In this document: positions 8,004-16,664 of the stretch, piece after piece
Position numbering within the stretch: position 1 is the first letter of the stretch
Layout: the number at the start of each line of letters is the position of its first letter
Origin: Streptomyces sp. NBC_01233
GTDB lineage: Bacteria; Actinomycetota; Actinomycetes; Streptomycetales; Streptomycetaceae
Reading direction: 5' to 3'
Length of the DNA stretch: 64,000 nucleotides
NCBI RefSeq assembly: GCF_035989305.1
Contig: NZ_CP108514.1
Coordinates: forward strand, 9,714,501 to 9,778,500
Program-made: the position numbers and the translations under genes
Notes under the pieces: model-generated
Seen by the model: the letters and a program-made list of their open reading frames with translations, nothing else
The model's database searches: none
Told to the model about the DNA's origin: nothing

Positions 8004-9140
8004 TCACCCGCCCCAGATCTTCCGGTACCCCTCGCGGTAACCGGACGGATCCCAGGACGTGGCGCCCTCGCTGTTGTCGGCCGTCGCGACGTGGACGGGG
8101 GCCACGTAGCCGCTGGCGGGCCGGCCGGCGAACGCGCGGTTGAACTCGTCGACGATCTGCCAGCCCTGCTGGGACAGCGGCTCGGGGACGGTGGCGGCCT
8201 GGAACTGCTTGCTGTTGATGCGCTGGAAGGCGGACGGGTCGCCGTCGCCCGCGCCGATGTTCAAGGGCGGTCCGGACCCCGGCTTGCCGGCCGCGCGCAG
8301 GGCCGGGGCCGCGTCCGCGAAGTAGAGGTCGTTGATGGCGACGGAGTGGGTCCAATCGTCCTGGAAGCGGGAGAGGAGGGAGGAGACCGCCTGGGGGGTG
8401 CGGCTGGCGGCGTCCGGGATGGGGATGTTCTCGCGGGACAGGAGCCGTACGCCGGAACAGGTGGCCAGCTCCTGCCGGATCAGATCGGACTTGTTCTTGG
8501 CGAAGGGGATCGAGTCGTCGGTGAAGAGGACGACCCCGGCATCTCCGCGGGCCCCGGCGATGATCCAGTCCGCGCTGATCCGCGCCACGTCCTCCACCTT
8601 CGTCGTGACGTTGGTGAAGAGCCGGGGGTGCTCGCTCGGGCCGGGCGATCCGACCGCGTGCCAGCCGACGACCGGGATGTGCGCGGCCTCTGCCCGCGCC
8701 ATCTGCTGCGAGGTCGGCTGGGGGTCGAAGCCCCCGATGACGATGCCCGAGGGCTTGAGCGTGATGGCCTGGCTGAGCGCCGCCTGGATGCCGGCGGGGG
8801 TGCCCTCCCCGTCGATCACCCGGACCTGCCAGCCGATGGCCTTCGCGGCCTCCTCGACGCCCTTCGCGACGCCCGCGACACCGGGGTTGGTCATGGTCTG
8901 CGCGACGTAGACGATGGTCTTGCCGGCCGCCGCCGGGGGGCCGCTGGTGGGGCCGTGCCAGGCGGCGTCCGTGTTCTCGGCCTGCCGAACGGCCGCCTCG
9001 GCATTCGCGAGGGCGGCGGGGCATCCGGCCTTCGATGGCCCGGCGCCGGTCGACGGGCCGCTCCCGCAGCCCGTAACGAGGGCCGTGGCCGCTGTCAGCA
9101 GGGCTGCGGCCGTGAGGGTGGTCTTGAGGTTCGGGTACAC
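8004..9140 (-). CDS. Sugar-type ABC transporter substrate-binding lipoprotein
   Basis: This is a periplasmic-binding-protein type 1 (RbsB-like) lipoprotein of 378 residues. GTG 9140 has AGGAG 4 nt upstream and gives a signal peptide ending in a lipobox LVTGC with the lipidated cysteine at residue 25. The body follows the two-lobe pattern, with KTIVYVAQTMTNPG opening lobe 1 and IVIGGFDPQPTS in the hinge region. It is the last gene of the minus-strand operon ATPase-permease-binding protein, 34 bp after the permease. The ligand is probably a sugar or related polyol (CUT2 class), but I cannot name it. Confidence 0.88.
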   Translation of the reverse strand: MYPNLKTTLTAAALLTAATALVTGCGSGPSTGAGPSKAGCPAALANAEAAVRQAENTDAAWHGPTSGPPAAAGKTIVYVAQTMTNPGVAGVAKGVEEAAKAIGWQVRVIDGEGTPAGIQAALSQAITLKPSGIVIGGFDPQPTSQQMARAEAAHIPVVGWHAVGSPGPSEHPRLFTNVTTKVEDVARISADWIIAGARGDAGVVLFTDDSIPFAKNKSDLIRQELATCSGVRLLSRENIPIPDAASRTPQAVSSLLSRFQDDWTHSVAINDLYFADAAPALRAAGKPGSGPPLNIGAGDGDPSAFQRINSKQFQAATVPEPLSQQGWQIVDEFNRAFAGRPASGYVAPVHVATADNSEGATSWDPSGYREGYRKIWGG

Positions 9141-9174
9141 GGTGCTCCTGGTGCGGGTGCGCGTACGAGGTCTG

Positions 9175-10236
9175 CTACGGACGGCTGTTCTGCGGTGGTG
9201 CGGCAGGAGGTTGAGCGGGGGACCGGCGGGTCGCCGCGGTGCCGGTGCGCAGCCGGCGGCGGGCGGAGTAGCCGGCCAGGCCGACGGCGATGAGCAGGGT
9301 GGCGCCGTTGAACAGCGGCGTGGCCCAGAACTGGGCGCCGAGCTGGCCGATTCCGGCGAGGCCGATGGCGAGGACGGCGACGGCCACGATGGTGCCGAGG
9401 GCGTTGGCACGGCCGGGCTTGATCGTGGTGGCACCGAGCAGGGCCCCGACGAAGGCGGGCAGCAGGTACTCCAGACCGACGCTCGGGTTGCCCGTCTGCT
9501 GCTGGGCGGCGAGGAGGACCCCGGCGAAGCCGACGACCAGGCCCGATCCGGTGAAGGCGTAGACGGAGTACCGGTGGGTGGGGATGCCGATGATGCCGGC
9601 GGCGCGCGGGTTGGAGCCGATGACGTACAGGTACCGGCCGAGCGGCAGCCGCTCCAGGACCACCCACAGGCCGGCCGTGAGGGCGAGCACGTAGAAGGCC
9701 GGCAGCGGCAGGCCGAGGAACCGGGAGTCGTAGAGGCCGGTGAAGTCGGCGGGGAGGCCGTTCGGGCCGGGGACGATCCGGCCCCCGTCGGTGATCCAGC
9801 CGGTGAAGGCGTACATGATGCTGCCGGTGCCGAGCGTGGCGATGAAGGAGTCGATCTGCCCGAACTCGACGATGACGCCGTTGAGCGCGCCGACCGCCGC
9901 CCCTCCGAGGACCACGACGAGGCAGGCGGCGGGCCAGGGCCAGCCCTCGTTGACGATGATCTGCATCACCAGCACGTGCGCCAGGCCGAGGCCGTACCCG
10001 ATGGACAGGTCGAACTTGCCGGCGGCGATCGGGATGGTCGCGCCCAGCGCCAGGAGGGCGGGGACGGACTGGTTGGAGAGGATCGAGGACACGTTGTCCC
10101 GGGTGGGGAAGGTGCCCGGCAGGGTGAGGGAGAAGACCAGGAAGAGCAGGACGGCGAGGGCCGGGAGGCCGTAGCTGCCGACGAGGTGCCCGCGGAGGTG
10201 GCCCAGCAGGGATCGGCGCGAGGGGGAGTGGGTCAT
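9175..10236 (-). CDS. ABC transporter permease, RbsC-like
   Basis: This inner-membrane permease of 353 residues belongs to the branched-chain/ribose class, with about 8-10 hydrophobic segments. Conserved features are IPIAAGKFDLSIG after the second helix, the cytoplasmic loop GSNPRAAGIIGI that contacts the ATPase, and LGATTIKPGRANALGT. Start ATG 10236 overlaps the stop of the ATPase gene by 4 bp (ATGA), indicating translational coupling. Only one permease gene is present, so it probably forms a homodimer as in CUT2 importers. Confidence 0.88.
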   Translation of the reverse strand: MTHSPSRRSLLGHLRGHLVGSYGLPALAVLLFLVFSLTLPGTFPTRDNVSSILSNQSVPALLALGATIPIAAGKFDLSIGYGLGLAHVLVMQIIVNEGWPWPAACLVVVLGGAAVGALNGVIVEFGQIDSFIATLGTGSIMYAFTGWITDGGRIVPGPNGLPADFTGLYDSRFLGLPLPAFYVLALTAGLWVVLERLPLGRYLYVIGSNPRAAGIIGIPTHRYSVYAFTGSGLVVGFAGVLLAAQQQTGNPSVGLEYLLPAFVGALLGATTIKPGRANALGTIVAVAVLAIGLAGIGQLGAQFWATPLFNGATLLIAVGLAGYSARRRLRTGTAATRRSPAQPPAAPPQNSRP

Positions 10237-11786
10237 CGGCTCGTCGCGGTCCCGGTGATCGGGGGCATCGCCGACGCGGTCCGGGTGAGTTCGGTGACGG
10301 TGAGGGCCGCACCGGTCAGTTCGGCGCTCACGGTCCCGCGGACGAAGACCAGCGCGCGGTGGCACACCCCCGCGACCTCCTCGAAATCGGTGGAGATGAG
10401 CAGGACCGCCAGGCCGGAGGCCAGCGCGTCGTCGAGCAGCCGGTGGATCACGGCCTTGGCGCCGACGTCCACACTGGCGGTCGGCTCTTCGAGGACGAGC
10501 AGGCGCAGGTTCCCGCGGAGCCACCGGCCGACCATCACCTTCTGCTGGTTGCCGCCGGACAGGGTGGCGATCGGCACCTCGCTGTCGCGGGGGTGCACCG
10601 AGAAGCGGTCGATCAGGGCGGTGGCCTCGGCTCGCTCGCGGCGGGGGCCGGTCCACCGCAGCGCCGGGACACCGGCCGCCCGCGGGTTCGCCAGGAAGTT
10701 CTCCCGGACGGTCAGTTCGGCGGCGCAGCCCTCCTCCTGACGGTTGCCCGCCACCAAGCCGACGCCGGACGCGAGAGCGGCGCAGACCCTGCGCGGGCGG
10801 TACGGCCGGCCGTCGAGCAGCGCCCGCCCGCCGAGCATCGGCCGGGCGCCGGCGAGGGCGCGGCCCAGGTCCATGTGGCCGGCGCCGGTCAGGCCCACCA
10901 TGCCGAGGATCTCCCCGGCCCGCAGGTCCAGGCTGACCGGTCCGGCGTACGCGGTCCGCACGCCGTCGAGGCGCAGGAGGGGCGGCCCGGTGGTGGCGCG
11001 GGGCGCGGCCGGCGCGGGGGCGGCCGGTTCGTGGCCCACGATGGCGCGCACCAGCCGGGCGGGGGCGAAACCGGCGAGGGGGCCGCGTTCGACCACGTGG
11101 CCGTCGCGCAGGACGGCGAAGGTGTCGGCGACCTTGTACACCTCGTCGAGCCGGTGGCTGACGTAGAGGATGCCGTGCCCCCGGTCGCGCAGGGCGTGCA
11201 GGACGTCGAACAGCCGGGCGCAGTCCGCGGCGGGGAGGGTGGCGGTCGGCTCGTCGAGCACGATGAGTTCGGCGTCGGTCGCCAGGGCGCGGGCGATGGC
11301 GACCAGCGAGCGCTCGGCGGGGGCGAGGTCGGCGACTCGGGCGTCGGCGTCCAGGTGCCCGGCGACGATCCGCAGGGCCTCGTCGCAGCGCTCACGGGTG
11401 CGCCTCCAGGAGATCAGTCCGCGCCGGCGCGGGTAGCCGGTGCCCAGGGCGACGTTCTCGGCCACCGTCATCCACGCGACGAGACCGAGGTCCTGGTGGA
11501 TGAAGGACATGGTCCGGGCCGCGGCGTGCGAGCCGAGCGGATGGCCGGCCACCGTCACCTCGCCCTCGTCGGCGCGGTGGACCCCGGCGAGCACCTTGAT
11601 GAGGGTGGACTTCCCGGCGCCGTTGGGGCCGAGGAGGGCGAGGACGCTGCCCCGGTGGATGTCGAGGTCGACCCCGGCCAGCGCCACCGTGCCGCCGAAC
11701 CGCTTGCCGAGACCGCGCATGCGGACGAGGGGTCCGCCACCGAAGGGCGACGGCGGGCTCATCGAGGTGTCGGGAGCGTCATGCAC
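10233..11786 (-). CDS. ABC transporter ATP-binding protein, double-domain CUT2 type
   Basis: This 517-residue protein has two fused ATPase domains, as in RbsA and MglA. Domain 1 has an intact Walker A GPNGAGKST (residues 53-61) and Walker B LIVLDEPTAT but a degenerate signature (LAPAERS). Domain 2 has a degenerate Walker A (GLTGAGHMDLG) but a canonical LSGGNQQK and LLVLEEPTASVD. This complementary asymmetry is normal for the class. ATG 11786 follows GGAGAAG by 8 nt. It is the first gene of the importer operon. No regulator is adjacent, and the SpoIIE-type gene upstream is separated by 119 bp. Confidence 0.9.
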   Translation of the reverse strand: MHDAPDTSMSPPSPFGGGPLVRMRGLGKRFGGTVALAGVDLDIHRGSVLALLGPNGAGKSTLIKVLAGVHRADEGEVTVAGHPLGSHAAARTMSFIHQDLGLVAWMTVAENVALGTGYPRRRGLISWRRTRERCDEALRIVAGHLDADARVADLAPAERSLVAIARALATDAELIVLDEPTATLPAADCARLFDVLHALRDRGHGILYVSHRLDEVYKVADTFAVLRDGHVVERGPLAGFAPARLVRAIVGHEPAAPAPAAPRATTGPPLLRLDGVRTAYAGPVSLDLRAGEILGMVGLTGAGHMDLGRALAGARPMLGGRALLDGRPYRPRRVCAALASGVGLVAGNRQEEGCAAELTVRENFLANPRAAGVPALRWTGPRRERAEATALIDRFSVHPRDSEVPIATLSGGNQQKVMVGRWLRGNLRLLVLEEPTASVDVGAKAVIHRLLDDALASGLAVLLISTDFEEVAGVCHRALVFVRGTVSAELTGAALTVTELTRTASAMPPITGTATSR

Positions 11787-11904
11787 AGACTTCTCCGGGG
11801 GTCGGCCTCCGAGTTCTTCCCGACTGCATGGGGGATTCTATGCCGAACTGCCCGTATATCTCCGGCATTGAACTCGCCGGGACGTGCCGCCGTGGGCGAG
11901 GCCG

Positions 11905-14691
11905 TCACGCCGCGGTCAGGGCGCACTCGGCCCAGATGACCTTGCCTTCGGTGGTGTACCGGGTACCCCAGGCCTGGGAGAGCTGGGCGACGAGGAACAG
12001 GCCGCGGCCGCCCTCGTCGGTGTTGGCGGCGTGGCGCATGCGCGGGGCGGTGCTGCTCGCGTCGTACACCTCGCAGATCAGGGTGCGGTCGTGGATGAGG
12101 CGTACCCGGATGGGCGCGGTGCCGTAGCGGACGGCGTTCGTGACCAGCTCGCTGAGCAGCAGTTCCGTGGCGAAGGCGGACTCGTCCAGCCCCCAACGGC
12201 CCAACTGGCTCACGGCGGCGGCGCGGACGTCGCCCACCAGGGCCGGGTCGGCGGCCAGGTCCCAGGAGGCGATCCGGTCGGGGGGCACGGCGTTGGTGCG
12301 GGCGACGAGGAGGGCGACGTCGTCACCGGGGTGCTCGGGGGCCACGGCGTCGAGGACCGCCTGGCAGGTCTCCTCGGGGGCGCGGTCCGGGTGGGCCAGC
12401 GCGCGGGTGAGCTCGCCGAGGGCCACGTCGATGTCGCGATGGCGGTCTTCGATGAGCCCGTCGGTGTAGAGGACCAGCTGGCTGTGTTCGGGGAGCTGCA
12501 TCTCCACCGACTCGAAGGGGAGTCCGCCGAGGCCGAGCGGGGGTCCGGCGGGCAGGTCGAGGAGCGTCACGGCGCCGTCCGGGTGGACCAGCGCGGGCGG
12601 AGGGTGGCCGGCGCGGGCCATGGTGCACCGCCGCGAGGTGGGGTCGTAGATGGCGTACAGGAAGGTGGCGCCGACGATGCCGCTGCCGAGGGCCGGGTTG
12701 TCCCCGCCCTCCTCCCGGTCGAGGCGCACCATCAGGTTGTCGAGGTGGGTGAGGAGTTCATCCGGGGCGAGTTCCAGTTCGGCGAAGTTGCGGGCTGCGG
12801 TGCGCAGTCGGCCCATGGTGGCGGCGGCGTGCAGTCCGTGGCCGACGACGTCCCCGACGAGGAGGGCGACGCGGGTGCCGGACAGGGGGATGACGTCGAA
12901 CCAGTCGCCGCCGACTCCGTGCTCGGCGGGCAGGTACCGGTGGGCGACCTCGACGGCGTCCTGGTCGGGGAGGCCGCGCGGGAGCAGGCTGCGCTGGAGG
13001 GCCAGGGCCAGGGTGTGTTCGCGGGTGTAGCGGCGGGCGTTGTCGATGCAGAGGGCGGCGCGGGCGGCGAGCTCCTGGGCCAGCCAGCGGTCGTCGTCCC
13101 CGTAGGGGGCCGGGTCCTGGGAACGGTAGAAGCTCGCGATGCCCAGGAGGACGCCGCGGGCGAACAGGGGGACGGTGATGAGCGAGTGGATGTTGTGCGC
13201 GAGGAGCCGCTCGGCGTGCTCGGGGTCCTGGGCGATCCAGCCGAAGGCGGCCTTGAGGTCGGGTTCCAGCACGGGCTGACCGGTGGCCAGACAGCGCATG
13301 TGGGGCGTGGCCGGGTGGAGGGTGACCTGCGCGCCCACCGGGTAGAAGGGGCAGTCCTCGCGGATTCCGTGGACCACCGTACGGTGCATCTCGGTGCCGG
13401 GGTGGGCGGACTCCTCGCCGCGCAGGACGGCCTCGGGCATGTCGATGGTGACGAAGTCGGCCAGCCGCGGGACCGCCGTCTCGGCGAGCTCCCAGGCGGT
13501 GCGGCCCACGTCCAGGGTGGTGCCGATGCGGTTGCTGGCCTCGGCCAGCAGCTCCAGGCGGCGCCGTGCGGCGACGGCGTACTTGCCCACTTCGGGCTCG
13601 CCCACCAGCACCAGCCCCCGGACCATGCCGCCGGAGGAGTCCTCGGTGGCGGGTGCGCCGGACGTGCCGGGTGCGCCGCCGGAAGCGGCGGGTGCGCGGG
13701 CGGCCGTCGGAGCCGTACGGGGCGCGGCGCGGGAAAGGGGCCCGGGCGGCGGGCCGGTGGGGGCGGGAGCGTGCCGCTCGTCCTCGTCGGGGAGCAGCGC
13801 CTCGATCACGATGCCCTCCACACCCGAGGGGCTCGTCACGGGACGGCTCACGAGGGTGACCCACCGGTCGCGGGACAGGGACACCTCGGCGGCCGCCCAC
13901 TGGGCCGAGGACATCAGCTCCGTGGCCTTCTCCTTGAGCGTCATCTGATCGCTCTGCTCCAGCTCGCTCTGGAGCAGCTCGGCCATGGCGAGCCCGTGCC
14001 CGTTCCCGGAGTACTCGTCCGTCCCGGTCCGGCTCGCGGCGTCGAGATAGGCCTGAAGCAGGCCGCGCTCGCGCGCCGAACTCTGCTCCATCAGCCGCCT
14101 TTCGATGGCCTCGGCCGCCTTGCGCACCACGGGGACCAGGGCCGGGTCCGTGTCGGTGTAGGGATAGCCGAGGCACAGGACGCCCTCGATGTGGCCGCTG
14201 AGCTGGTCGCGCAGGGGGATCGCCGTACAGGCGCTCGACTGGGACCGCTCGGCGAAGTGCTCGGCGCCGAAGACCTGGCAGAGCTGCCGTTCCGCGAGGG
14301 TGAGGCCGATGCCGTTCGTCCCGGCGAACTGCTCGGCGAAGACGAAGCCCGGGACGGTCTGGATCGGGGAGAGGTTCCTGATCATGGACTTCTCGCCGAA
14401 ACGGCGTTCGAGTACGGTTCCGTACCCGTCGGCGAGGCAGATGTTCATCTGGCTGCCCGCGAAGACCGACTCCAGCCGGTCGAGGACGGGCCGGGCGGCC
14501 CGGATGAGCCGGCCGTCCGGGTCGAAGTCCTGCGTGAACGGAAGCTCGGACTGGTCGGGCGAGATGCCCAGCAGCCGGCTGCGCTGCCACGAGTGCAGGA
14601 TCGGCCCCCTCACTCCCTCCTCGACCGACTCGCCGTGGAGGAATCGGTCACGGGGACGCACGGGCCCGATGTGGTCTCCCACCACCCCCAT
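11905..14691 (-). CDS. Multidomain SpoIIE-type PP2C phosphatase with HATPase domain
   Basis: This is a signalling protein of about 928 residues. In order it has an AcoR-like GAF domain (about 40-190, with NICLADGYGTVL and GTNGIGLTLAERQLC), a linker with a proline/alanine-rich patch, a second GAF domain (about 370-550), a SpoIIE PP2C phosphatase (about 570-790, GGDWFDVIPL and VGDVVGHG), and a C-terminal anti-sigma-type HATPase (about 800-930). Such proteins act in partner-switching control of sigma factors, dephosphorylating an anti-anti-sigma factor. Several starts are possible (GTG 14700, ATG 14691); ATG is chosen, with GAGGGAA upstream. It is monocistronic. Confidence 0.88.
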   Translation of the reverse strand: MGVVGDHIGPVRPRDRFLHGESVEEGVRGPILHSWQRSRLLGISPDQSELPFTQDFDPDGRLIRAARPVLDRLESVFAGSQMNICLADGYGTVLERRFGEKSMIRNLSPIQTVPGFVFAEQFAGTNGIGLTLAERQLCQVFGAEHFAERSQSSACTAIPLRDQLSGHIEGVLCLGYPYTDTDPALVPVVRKAAEAIERRLMEQSSARERGLLQAYLDAASRTGTDEYSGNGHGLAMAELLQSELEQSDQMTLKEKATELMSSAQWAAAEVSLSRDRWVTLVSRPVTSPSGVEGIVIEALLPDEDERHAPAPTGPPPGPLSRAAPRTAPTAARAPAASGGAPGTSGAPATEDSSGGMVRGLVLVGEPEVGKYAVAARRRLELLAEASNRIGTTLDVGRTAWELAETAVPRLADFVTIDMPEAVLRGEESAHPGTEMHRTVVHGIREDCPFYPVGAQVTLHPATPHMRCLATGQPVLEPDLKAAFGWIAQDPEHAERLLAHNIHSLITVPLFARGVLLGIASFYRSQDPAPYGDDDRWLAQELAARAALCIDNARRYTREHTLALALQRSLLPRGLPDQDAVEVAHRYLPAEHGVGGDWFDVIPLSGTRVALLVGDVVGHGLHAAATMGRLRTAARNFAELELAPDELLTHLDNLMVRLDREEGGDNPALGSGIVGATFLYAIYDPTSRRCTMARAGHPPPALVHPDGAVTLLDLPAGPPLGLGGLPFESVEMQLPEHSQLVLYTDGLIEDRHRDIDVALGELTRALAHPDRAPEETCQAVLDAVAPEHPGDDVALLVARTNAVPPDRIASWDLAADPALVGDVRAAAVSQLGRWGLDESAFATELLLSELVTNAVRYGTAPIRVRLIHDRTLICEVYDASSTAPRMRHAANTDEGGRGLFLVAQLSQAWGTRYTTEGKVIWAECALTAA

Positions 14692-14833
14692 GTGCACCAC
14701 TTCCCTCGGCTTTCAGCCCTTGGTTCACGCCGGAATGCCCTGAATCACCAGATTTGAGTATATTCCTCAGATTTTTGAGACGAGCAGGGGAGGCAAGGAA
14801 GTGCGGGGAGCGGCCGCAGCGGTGGGCCCGCCC

Positions 14834-15826
14834 TCACAGGACCGCGACCGGATTGACGGGCGACCCCGTCCCGCCCGGGACGTTCAGCGGCGTCACGACG
14901 AGCATGAAGGCGTAACGGCCCGCCTCGGCGCAGGCGGCGGAGAGCGGTTCCAGATCGAGGTTGTCCAGCAGGGGCACTCCCATCGCGGTGACGGCGAGGG
15001 TGTGTACGGGGGAGTGCAGCCCCTCGACCGGCGAGGGCCGCACGTCGCTGTCCCCGTCGCCACCGAGCAGGGCGATGCCGCGCTCGGCCAGCAGCGGCAG
15101 GGCGTCCACGTGCCAGCCCGCACTCGCCCCGGCGGGGTCCCAGGGGCCGGATTCCCGGCGGCGGCGGAAGGCGCCGGAACGCAGCAGGACCGCGTCCCCG
15201 TCCCCGATCGTCACGCCGAGCACCTCCTCGGCGGCGACGAGGTCCCGCGCGTGCACCGCGCGCCCCGGATCGAGCCAGGCGACCCCGAGGACGGCGGGCA
15301 GGTCGACGAGCACACCCCTGGTGACCAGCGGGCCGAGCGCCGACACCGCGCCGAAGCGGGCACCGGCCGCATCGACGCACTCGTGCGCCGCCCGTCCGTC
15401 GTACAGTTGCCCCCGGTAGGCGACGTGTGACAGCGCGTCGAGGTGGCTGACGCCCTTGCCGTGGTAGTCCACGGCCAGGAAGTCCTTGTAGACGGAGGGC
15501 TCCGGGGCCTCCACGTCGCCGAGGTCGGACATGTAGTGCAGGGCCGGCTTCGCGTTGTCCGGACCGGGCCGGGTGTCCCAGGGCCGGGCCATCGGGACGA
15601 CCGTCCCGGTCCGGACCAGGGCGGTGGCCCGCCGCACGTGGTCCGCCGTCACCCGGTTCCAGGCGCCGCGGTCGGCGGCGGCCCACCGGCCCCAGGTGCG
15701 GACCCGGTCGAAGAGCGCGTCGAACTCCTGGCGGGAGACGGCGGGCCCGCTGCCGGGAGCGGCGGCCGGCGGGGGGCCGGGGGCGTCAGCGGGTTCGTGG
15801 CCGGCGTCAGCGGGTTCGTGGCTCAT
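14834..15826 (-). CDS. Cyclase-family (KynB-like) metal-dependent hydrolase
   Basis: This 330-residue protein belongs to the cyclase/kynurenine formamidase superfamily (PF04199). The metal-binding signature appears as SHLDALSHV (about residue 125). Further conserved parts are GVLVDLPAVLG and the C-terminal HTLAVTAMGVPLLDNLDL. The N-terminus carries a near-exact repeat EPADAGHEPADA, encoded by a direct DNA repeat (about 15780-15822), so the true start may lie slightly downstream. The gene stands alone, and its substrate is unknown (an amide or lactone is likely from the family). Confidence 0.82.
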   Translation of the reverse strand: MSHEPADAGHEPADAPGPPPAAAPGSGPAVSRQEFDALFDRVRTWGRWAAADRGAWNRVTADHVRRATALVRTGTVVPMARPWDTRPGPDNAKPALHYMSDLGDVEAPEPSVYKDFLAVDYHGKGVSHLDALSHVAYRGQLYDGRAAHECVDAAGARFGAVSALGPLVTRGVLVDLPAVLGVAWLDPGRAVHARDLVAAEEVLGVTIGDGDAVLLRSGAFRRRRESGPWDPAGASAGWHVDALPLLAERGIALLGGDGDSDVRPSPVEGLHSPVHTLAVTAMGVPLLDNLDLEPLSAACAEAGRYAFMLVVTPLNVPGGTGSPVNPVAVL

Positions 15827-15944
15827 GTGCGCATCAGCGCTCCAGGCTCCATAGGGGTCTCGCGGTTCTCGCGGTTCTCTCCCCAGGATTCCCTGCCGTG
15901 CCCCGTACGCGAGCCGGCGCGCGGCCGCCCCCGTCCTGTCGCTG

Positions 15945-16664
15945 TCAGGCCGCCGCCAGGGCGGCGGGGCCGCCCGTCAGGGCGACGTCGAGGCCGTCCG
16001 GCTGGACGCGTACGGAGGTGGCCTTGAGGCCGAGCGGGTACTCCTTCGGCGCACCCGGCTCCGCTCCGAAGGCGCCGTCGCCCATGCCGAGCCGGCTGGT
16101 GGGGACGGAGCGGCCGAACACGGTGAGCCCGTCGACGGCGAGGGTGACCTTGCCGTCCGCGAGTACGGGACGCAGCGTCAGCTGTCCGGCGCCGCCGGGG
16201 CCCACGGCGGCCAGGATGGTGCCCCGCGCCGGATCCGTGGTGACCGCGGACACCGGTACGGCGGGCACGGCGGTCCGGATCGCGCTGGCGAGGGACTGCG
16301 TGGAGGCGGTCACCTGGGCGTGCGCACCGCCGACGGCGGCCCCGTCGCCGAGCCGGACATCGTCGAGCCGCGCGCGGACACGGACCTGCGGGAGGCGCCC
16401 GACCCGGGCGTCGTCGCTGCTGATGTCGAGCCGGGGGATGCTGCCGTGTGCCAGGTCCCACAGGGCCCAGTCGTCGGCCACGCCGACCCTCACGTCCTCC
16501 CCGAGACCGGGTGCCGCCTTCGTGACGTGGTTCCGGATCACGGTGCGGGCGGTGAACTCGGCCGCGCCCGTGGCGATGACGGCCGACAGGACCACGGCGG
16601 TCGTGACGGTGAGGACGAGGTGGCGGCGCACGGCTGCGCGGACGTTCGTCAGGCGCTGCTTCAT
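15945..16664 (-). CDS. DUF2993 (LmeA-like) lipid-binding protein
   Basis: This 239-residue protein has one N-terminal membrane anchor or signal segment (about residues 15-37) followed by a DUF2993 fold. LmeA-type members bind phospholipids on the outer face of the membrane. ATG 16664 overlaps the stop of the MMPL transporter gene by 4 bp (ATGA), so the two are translationally coupled. The pairing suggests the lipid-binding protein receives or hands over a lipid moved by the transporter. I see no catalytic motif. Confidence 0.82.
   Translation of the reverse strand: MKQRLTNVRAAVRRHLVLTVTTAVVLSAVIATGAAEFTARTVIRNHVTKAAPGLGEDVRVGVADDWALWDLAHGSIPRLDISSDDARVGRLPQVRVRARLDDVRLGDGAAVGGAHAQVTASTQSLASAIRTAVPAVPVSAVTTDPARGTILAAVGPGGAGQLTLRPVLADGKVTLAVDGLTVFGRSVPTSRLGMGDGAFGAEPGAPKEYPLGLKATSVRVQPDGLDVALTGGPAALAAA

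Noticed and set aside
11884..14757. 957-residue plus-strand frame
   Set aside because: It is an exact antisense shadow of the SpoIIE-type phosphatase gene.
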